Shown here piece by piece: positions 58,207 through 64,000 of a stretch of 64,000 nucleotides of DNA. The notes beneath the pieces were generated by a model. The model made no database searches. It worked only from the letters and a program-made list of their open reading frames with translations, and had not been told where the DNA came from. The stretch is from Narthecium ossifragum. Its lineage: Eukaryota > Streptophyta > Magnoliopsida > Dioscoreales > Nartheciaceae. A program made the translations under genes and the position numbers. The stretch covers positions 4,519,485 through 4,583,484 of the forward strand of contig OY986968.1 of the NCBI GenBank assembly GCA_963920575.1. The letters run 5' to 3'. The number at the start of each line of letters is the position of its first letter. Position 1 is the stretch's first letter.

Positions 58207-59723
58207 ATTGCAATATTAGAACAACATCACTTATAATAGTTGAGGGTAGTATAGTAATTTACATCATGGTGTAGGCTTTGAAAATTGAGTTTGCTTAACC
58301 CGGGTTAAGCCACTATCCCCGCCTAACCCCTTTGGCTAACCCCGATCTTGTTTGGGGATAAATGGGGGTAACCCCCCCTTAACCCCACACCAAATAGAGC
58401 GAGGTCAGATTCAGGAAAAGATAAAAGAGGAGAGGAGAGAGTGGCGAAAGAAGAGGGAGAAGAGAGAGCCGTGGAGGAGAGAGAGAAGAAGTGAGGTTGT
58501 GTGGAGGAGATCAATCGAAAACAAGAGTTATGGACCGTGCTTTAAGGAGTCGAGCAAGTGCGAGGACGACAGTGTGTACGTGAGGAGTAAATACAGTGAG
58601 TTTATCTTCACTTGTATAAACGGTACTTTTGATTTTTAGTAGATTGGTTACGTATGGTCCTGCAGTGGACCCGTGGTTTTTTTCCTATGAGGGTTTTTTC
58701 ACGTTAAAAATCGTGTGTCTTCCTTCTTGTGTATGCTTGATTTATTTCTTATATCTGTTTCCACGTATTTCGAATAATCTGCGGGGGGTCTATTTAATTT
58801 CAGAGGGCAAGATAAGGCAAGGCTACAAAGAATGAAGAGAAGAAGGAAGACGAGAGAGGAGGAGGAGGGGTGGGTGAGAGCCATAGCCAGAGGAGCCACT
58901 GGTTACGGTGCTTTCAAGCAATCTTCTTATCCGATTGATGCTTTAGCTACACTGATGCTTTAGCTACACGAAAGATTTGAGTCTTGAGTCTTGACTTGGA
59001 TGACTTGAAACGCGCACAGTACAACAAACAAGGTTTAATGGAGATAGCACTGATGGGTTTACTGATGGGTCATATGACTCCGAGTCTTTTACTGCTTTTG
59101 CCACTATGTGCCAAATAGCTTTAGATGTCACTATCCTGTGGGAGAGAAAAAAATGGCACCATGATTGAGATATAAGGAGGCTCATACATCCGTGATGGAG
59201 TGATCTTGTGTGATACCTACCTAATATCATGTGAATAAGAAATCCACTTGTGGCCACAATTGTAGAGATATGACAAACTAACCTGAATAGTTGGGACAAT
59301 CAGCTAATTGGGCAGATGTGAATGAAGAAAACAGTGGTAATTTAAGAGGGATGCTTCTCTGCTGCTAAGCACAGCTGAAGGACGAATGCCTGCAAATTTT
59401 GATAAAAATTTGGTAGAGACAGCCATGAACTTTGCACCTTTCACACTAGGGCATGTTTGATTGTAGAATAGTATGAGAGAAAATATAGCCAACAAGATTG
59501 ACTAGTCTACACTCGGACATTATTTACTCTCATATAGAGGTTAAACTTAGTCTAGTCTAGTTTTAAAAGAGGGGGAGCCACAATCTCGTCTCCGGCGTTT
59601 TTGTCTCATGAGAAAACCGTGACAAGATTTTCCCAACCTAAATCATAACTAAACAGAAAAAAACAAGGAAGCGAGAAAGAGACTTTATGGAAACTCCCAA
59701 TTCCTTTCTCCTATTTCTCTACA

Positions 59724-60070
59724 TCAAGGAGGGATAGTAGGGACATCAAGGAATAGTAGGGATTCATAAGTCGCCAAATCGACCTATGTTGTCAATCCCA
59801 TGTTGGAAAAATCAACAATGCGGAGCTTCTTGTGGCTGATTGGCACGCTAAGATAGTTCCAAGTGCCCTTGGCTTCACCAACACCCAAGATCCCACGGAT
59901 AATAATTCTCTGGCTCTTGTCTACTACCTTTGAAAATCTGATGCTAGACTTTGAGTGATTCACCTCAAGGCCACCCAAGAATTTGAAGTAGAGAAGATTT
60001 TGCCGAAGTCGTCGGGCCTCCAAACAAGTGGCTCGAGTGACAATCAAACAAGCCAAAATTGCTTCTAGAG
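59724..60070 (-). pseudogene. Internally deleted LINE fragment (second copy)
   Basis: Homologous to two separate parts of the 44974-48687 LINE: a short piece matching 45193-45213, then the RT-end piece matching 46676-46903 joined directly to 48638-48687. It includes the 5' copy of the LINE target duplication. It lacks the solo LTR, so it shows the LINE before that insertion, and it has lost the zinc-binding/RNase H part by deletion. Confidence 0.8.
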
Positions 60071-60288
60071 AGTCCAAATTAAGAGTGATGGAAATCTGAA
60101 AGCTGTTGGAACACAATTGAAGTGACTAAAGTCAAGTCTTCTATTAAGCTTTTGGGATAACTGATGACTTAAAATGATAAAAGAGCACGGTTTTAGAGTT
60201 CGAGTTCTGACCACATCAGTCTCCTCCCTAAAAATAGGTCGAAAATGAAATTATCAATCTTTATCAACAAAGGAAATGTCCCTTATCT

Positions 60289-62058
60289 CTAATCCACATC
60301 CGACATTGTTACATTGTTCATTGAACAAGACTCAGATCTGGTTTGTCTCAAAGATGCTGCTTCTTGATGTAAAACTGCGAAGAATGCTGGTTGTTTAGGT
60401 TCAGGTAGATTTGGGTTCTCACTAGTGAGCATCTGAGTGACTTCGACCATGTTTGGCCGATCGATAACACATTCTTGGACAGATAAGAGGGCAACATGCA
60501 CGCATATCCGGAGCTTATTTGAAGGACATGTATCCCCCAAACACGGATCCTTCAGATCCAAATACATGTTCTCTTTCCACATCTCCCAAGCCTGGATCAA
60601 GTAGTTTGTTTGCCAGCTTATAACTTAGACTCAAATCAATATAAACTACTAATATTATTCATTAAATTCTCACATGTCCGAGAAGGTTGAGAGAGTTGTC
60701 GTAGCGATGAAATCCAGCATTCCTCTTTCCACAGACAATCTCTAATAGCAGCACTCCAAAGCTAAAGACATCTGATTTGAATGAGAAAAGACCCTCTGCA
60801 GCATACTCCGGAGACATATACCCACTGCATTTCATCAATTAAGAGGAAAATGTTAGAACACAACTTAAATGTACACATTCAATCTTTCCAGCCGGCTTAA
60901 ACTTTCAGGATAAGTGATGATTTACTATGGTATCTTGGCGACTTAGCAGAAAATGTAGATGCTACAATTCTTACTATGTGCCAGCAAGTCTGTTTGTATT
61001 TGCTTCAGTTTCATTTGAGCCAAAAACTCTAGCCAATCCGAAGTCAGATATCTTGGGGTTCATTTCTCCATCTAACAGGATATTGCTGGCTTTCAGATCT
61101 CTGTAAATAATCCTTAACCTGGAGTATTTATGCAGATAAAGCAAGCCTTCAGCTATTCCCTCGATGATGTGGAAACGCCTGTCCCAGTCTAGTTGTGCTC
61201 CTCTTATTGGGCCTTCAGGAACATAAGCATAACATGGTGAGTACTAAGCACTGTAATACAATACAATACTTGAAGATTGACAAGGAATAAAGCATGATGA
61301 ACTAACCAAAGAGAAAGAGATCCAAGCTTCTGTTGGGCATGTATTCGTAGACCAACAGTTTTTCTTCTGCTTTAATGCAGCAACCAAAAAGCCTGACAAG
61401 ATTCCTATGTTGAAGCTTGGCAATTAGCAAGATTTCATTTTCGAACTCCTTGAGACCATGTCCAGAGCGTGCAGACAGTCTTTTAACAGCTATTTCCTGC
61501 CCATTTCTCAATTGGCCCTGAATTTGGAAGAGGAAATCTTGCACAATTATGCTATCTGCTAGACAATAATTAAATTCGAGGTATAAAATTTACCTTTTCC
61601 CACCATTAGCTAAATTTACTGAATAGAGACAAAAGTCTTTCTCAATTACCCAAAAAACAAAATTTTTACCTTATATACAGGTACAAATCCACCCTCGTCG
61701 AGGTTATTTGCAACCGAGAAGTTATCAGTGGCAGCTGCTATTTGCGAAAATCCAAAAAATGTGAAATCCTCCCCATATTTTTCATTTTCTCCTAGGTTGC
61801 TTGCAGTGGATGCACCCCTCGCTAAAAAACATTGCTCCTGTAACTGTTCCTGTTTCTCTGATTGAGATGTAACAGAAGAGTCGGGTTACTCAAAGAAAGA
61901 GCAGGTATTTCTCAATGTCTTGACAAGCATTTTTTTACCGCTTTGCTTTAGCTTTCGCCTGCGTCCGCTTCGGAGATGATAACAAGCAAATGAGATTGAA
62001 AGAAGTGCAACAAGGATAGAGGGAACAATATAGATTACCAACAGTCGTCTTTTCTTTC
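60289..62058 (-). CDS. S-domain/CRK-type receptor kinase half, second copy with altered kinase motifs
   Basis: The exons mirror copy 1: 62058-61939, 61857-61670, 61517-61307, 61212-60975, 60824-60674 and 60591-60289, same phases and borders, open frame throughout. The membrane span is intact. The kinase differs at key places: the Gly-rich loop reads DEGGFVPV (first and last Gly changed) and the catalytic loop reads YRDLK instead of HRDLK because of a CAC to TAC change. Lys of AVKR, the catalytic Asp and DFG remain. The C-terminus is three codons shorter (TAG replaces an Arg/Ser end). As in copy 1 no ectodomain precedes it and a gag-only element starts 24 bp upstream of the acceptor. It is probably a weakened or dead kinase. 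Confidence 0.82.
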
Positions 62059-62082
62059 CTGCATACAAGAATGGGTTGTTAC

Positions 62083-64000
62083 TGTTGGGATTGATGGCAA
62101 GAAAAATAATGGGAAAAAATGAAATAAAGAGGAGATACAAATTTAACGTGAAAAACATTCTGCCAAACTATAGCGAAGTAAAAACCACGGGAAGAAGGGC
62201 TTCACTATGTGAGGAGATTAACAGAGCACTCTCTCTCTAACTCTCACACAATATTCTCTCTTCCCTCCCAAGACGTTCTCACGTCCTTACATATCTCTCT
62301 GCCTCTCTGCTTCCTCTCAAGCCCCCATTTTCTATCAAGCCACAAACATACAACTTAGAAATCCTAAGTTGTAACCCCCACCTTTTAATAGCCTAACTCA
62401 CTAGGAGTTTTATAGCCGTCTAATCAAAGAAGAGATCAACGCGATCTCCTTCCCATGAGAATACACGCCAGCCGTCGAATCACGACCTCCAAAGCAAGAT
62501 ACGCCAACACTCAGGAAGCAATAAATGCCAACCCAATCATTTGATTGTCCAGGAAGTCAATCAACCGGCATCATTAATTCGTTGTCATGCGATCTCGTGC
62601 ACCCTCGCGCCTCAACGCCACCAGAGCTCGACGCCTCGTCGACCTTCGATGCCTCTAGACGTCCACCATGTCGAGACGCCTCACCGCAATCGTCGATGCC
62701 AATCTCATGAGGAAGGATTTCCCAACAAACTCCACCTCCTGACTCATTAGAAAAGAACCCCATCGAGCTATTGTTCGCTTGGACCTTGCACTCTCCTTGT
62801 GTTGTGCTTTTTCAAGTCATTGTGCCTCATGACTCTTGAAGAATCCATCGAATGCAAAGAACTCTCGATATCGCCATCGAGACTCGGACCTCCATACACA
62901 TTCAAGTCAACGCACCTCGTGACTCAGCCTCTCCAGTTGCTCTGATCTACCGGAACCACCATCGTACCTCTAGCAGGGAAGCTCCCTCGTAATGACACAC
63001 ACGTCGCTGTCGAGTGTCACTACAGTCGTATTCCCTTCATCCTCCTTAACCTTTCCGATAGCAAGGTCATCCTTTTACTTCATGTATTGTCGCTTGATAT
63101 GGCCGTCCTTCCCGCAGTAGTAGCAAGTAACTGTCTTCCCTTTGATCTCGACATCCTTCCCATTCAAGCACTTCCTCTCTACCAAATTCGCCTTTGAGAC
63201 TGGCTCATCTGTTGACATCTTTTTGAAGGCATTGGAGAGCAGTGCCACCGTGACTTCCTCTGTCTCTAGGGACCCATTCCCATAGAGTAATGTAGTCACC
63301 AGGTGCTCGTAGGAAGGTGGAAGAAACACCAAAATGAGGAGGGCCTTGTCTTCATCATCCACTATAACCTCCACAGTCATCAACTGGGTGATGATCCTAT
63401 TGAAGATGTTCAAGTGCTCCATCAGATCTGTACCTTCATTCATCCACAGAATGTACAGCTGTTGCTTCAGGAATAACTTGTTCGTCAGAGATTTGGTCAT
63501 GAACAAGCTCTCTAACCTTGACCACAATCCTGCAGTCGTGTCCTTGTTGATGACGTTGTATATGACTTCATCCGCTAAGCAGAACCTGATGGTGTTCACC
63601 GCCTTCATCTCGATCTCCTCCCAATCATTGGCCGTCATGGATTCGGGCTTCTTTCCCTTCAGGGCTTTGAACAGACCCTGCTGCATCAGGATATCCTTCA
63701 CCCGCTGCTACCACAAACCGAAGTTGGCCTTTTCCATCGAATCACTCAACCTTGAAACGAGAAGTTGAGGCCTTCCCCGCCATCACAAACCAAAAATGAA
63801 CCTGACTCTAATATCACTTGTTGGGATTGACGGCAAGGAAAATAATGGGAAAAAAGGAAATAAAGATGAGACACAAATTTAACGTAGAAAACCTTATGGT
63901 AAACTACCGCGAAGAAAAAACCACGGGAAGAAGGGCTTCACTATGTGAGGAGATTTACAGAGCACTCTCTCTCTCGAACTCTCACACCAATCCTCTCTCT
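62083..64000 (-). mobile_element. Gag-only copia-type element, second copy (runs off window)
   Basis: The 3' LTR at 62083-62727 has the same TGTTGGGA/TCCCAACA ends as copy 1. The 5' LTR starts at 63819 and is cut by the window end. It was duplicated together with the receptor kinase half. Confidence 0.78.
63075..63701 (-). CDS. Copia-type Gag of the gag-only element, copy 2
   Basis: 208 codons, differing from the 51721-52347 frame at about five residues. It has the same UBN2 core, the same Tyr in place of the fourth zinc-knuckle Cys, and the same in-frame TAG just upstream. The shared defects arose before the duplication. Confidence 0.75.
   Translation of the reverse strand: MKDILMQQGLFKALKGKKPESMTANDWEEIEMKAVNTIRFCLADEVIYNVINKDTTAGLWSRLESLFMTKSLTNKLFLKQQLYILWMNEGTDLMEHLNIFNRIITQLMTVEVIVDDEDKALLILVFLPPSYEHLVTTLLYGNGSLETEEVTVALLSNAFKKMSTDEPVSKANLVERKCLNGKDVEIKGKTVTCYYCGKDGHIKRQYMK

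Larger units (their letters stand above)
56815..58802 (+). mobile_element. Solo LTR (copia-type) in the duplicated ectodomain, carrying two MITEs
   Basis: The insert starts TGTAAGGAATC and ends AATTTCA; 5-bp repeats GAGGG flank it (56810-56814 and 58803-58807). The intact counterpart at 11341-11356 (GTTGGAGGGCAAGATAAGG) shows the empty site. The 3' part (TTTTTTCACGTTAAAAATCG, near 58695) resembles copia R/U5 ends. There are no retroelement genes. The two nested MITEs account for about 0.7 kb. Confidence 0.8.
55939..59723 (-). pseudogene. Duplicated LRK10-like mini-exon/ectodomain segment, broken
   Basis: Sequence from about 10490 to 12340 is repeated here in the same order, interrupted by a solo LTR at 56815-58802. 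The mini-exon copy near 55960-56000 has lost its donor and would read 38 instead of 36 nt. The ectodomain copy (56150-56814 and 58803-58884; start codon at 58884) has a 2-nt deletion near 56439 that shifts the frame, giving two overlapping short frames (56614-56111 and 56729-56421). No membrane span or kinase is present. It is a dead copy of the 11435-10697 exon plus its upstream flank (58885-59723). Confidence 0.88.

Overview
The window looks like nuclear DNA of a flowering plant. It has intron-split receptor-like kinase genes of plant-only families, plant LTR retrotransposon lineages (Ty1-copia, CRM-like and Athila-like Ty3-gypsy), a plant LINE and many small inverted-repeat DNA transposons. 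I cannot name the species. Roughly three quarters of the sequence is transposon-derived. No tRNA, rRNA or CRISPR array was seen.

Layout. 1-7550: a decayed copia element (5' end outside the window) split in its reverse transcriptase by a 2.67-kb solo LTR (3219-5891, 5-bp target duplication). 9141-15471, minus strand: an LRK10-like receptor kinase gene with an intact four-exon model (11435-9141, 656 aa including a 36-nt mini-exon), preceded by two further ectodomain exons (13876-13120, 15471-14679) that have no kinase of their own. 17128-36317: a CRM-like gypsy element (TSD ACTTG) carrying two insertions. The first is an Athila-family solo LTR (20366-32391, TSD GAAGC) that itself contains a nearly intact Athila-like element (21559-31865, TSD ATTGC). 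The second is a reverse-oriented solo LTR (32822-34467, TSD GCGCG). 36318-44400: LRK10-like ectodomain remnants and a nest of DNA transposons, including a hAT-like element (39496-41098) that carries two tandem copies of an amino-acid-permease last exon. 44974-48687: a 5'-truncated LINE with a 17-bp TSD, itself split by a solo LTR (46904-48632). 48904-50732: transmembrane plus kinase exons of an S-domain/CRK-type receptor kinase whose ectodomain side is replaced by a gag-only LTR element (50757-53540). 53541-55938: MITEs, AT repeats and a GC-rich block. 55939-64000: a second copy of two non-adjacent loci (10.5-12.3 kb and about 46.7-52.6 kb) joined together, giving a broken LRK10-like ectodomain and a second receptor-kinase/gag-only-element unit.

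How it works together. The only genes likely to act for the plant are the LRK10-like receptor (cell-surface ectodomain, single membrane span, RD-type cytosolic kinase) and possibly the kinase half at 48904-50732. The three ectodomain exons upstream of the single LRK10-like kinase module all end in the same splice phase, so one kinase could in principle be joined to different ectodomains. The rest records repeated insertion, recombination of LTR pairs to solo LTRs, gene-fragment capture and segmental duplication. Exon limits are read by eye from splice consensus, frame and family resemblance; no search was run.
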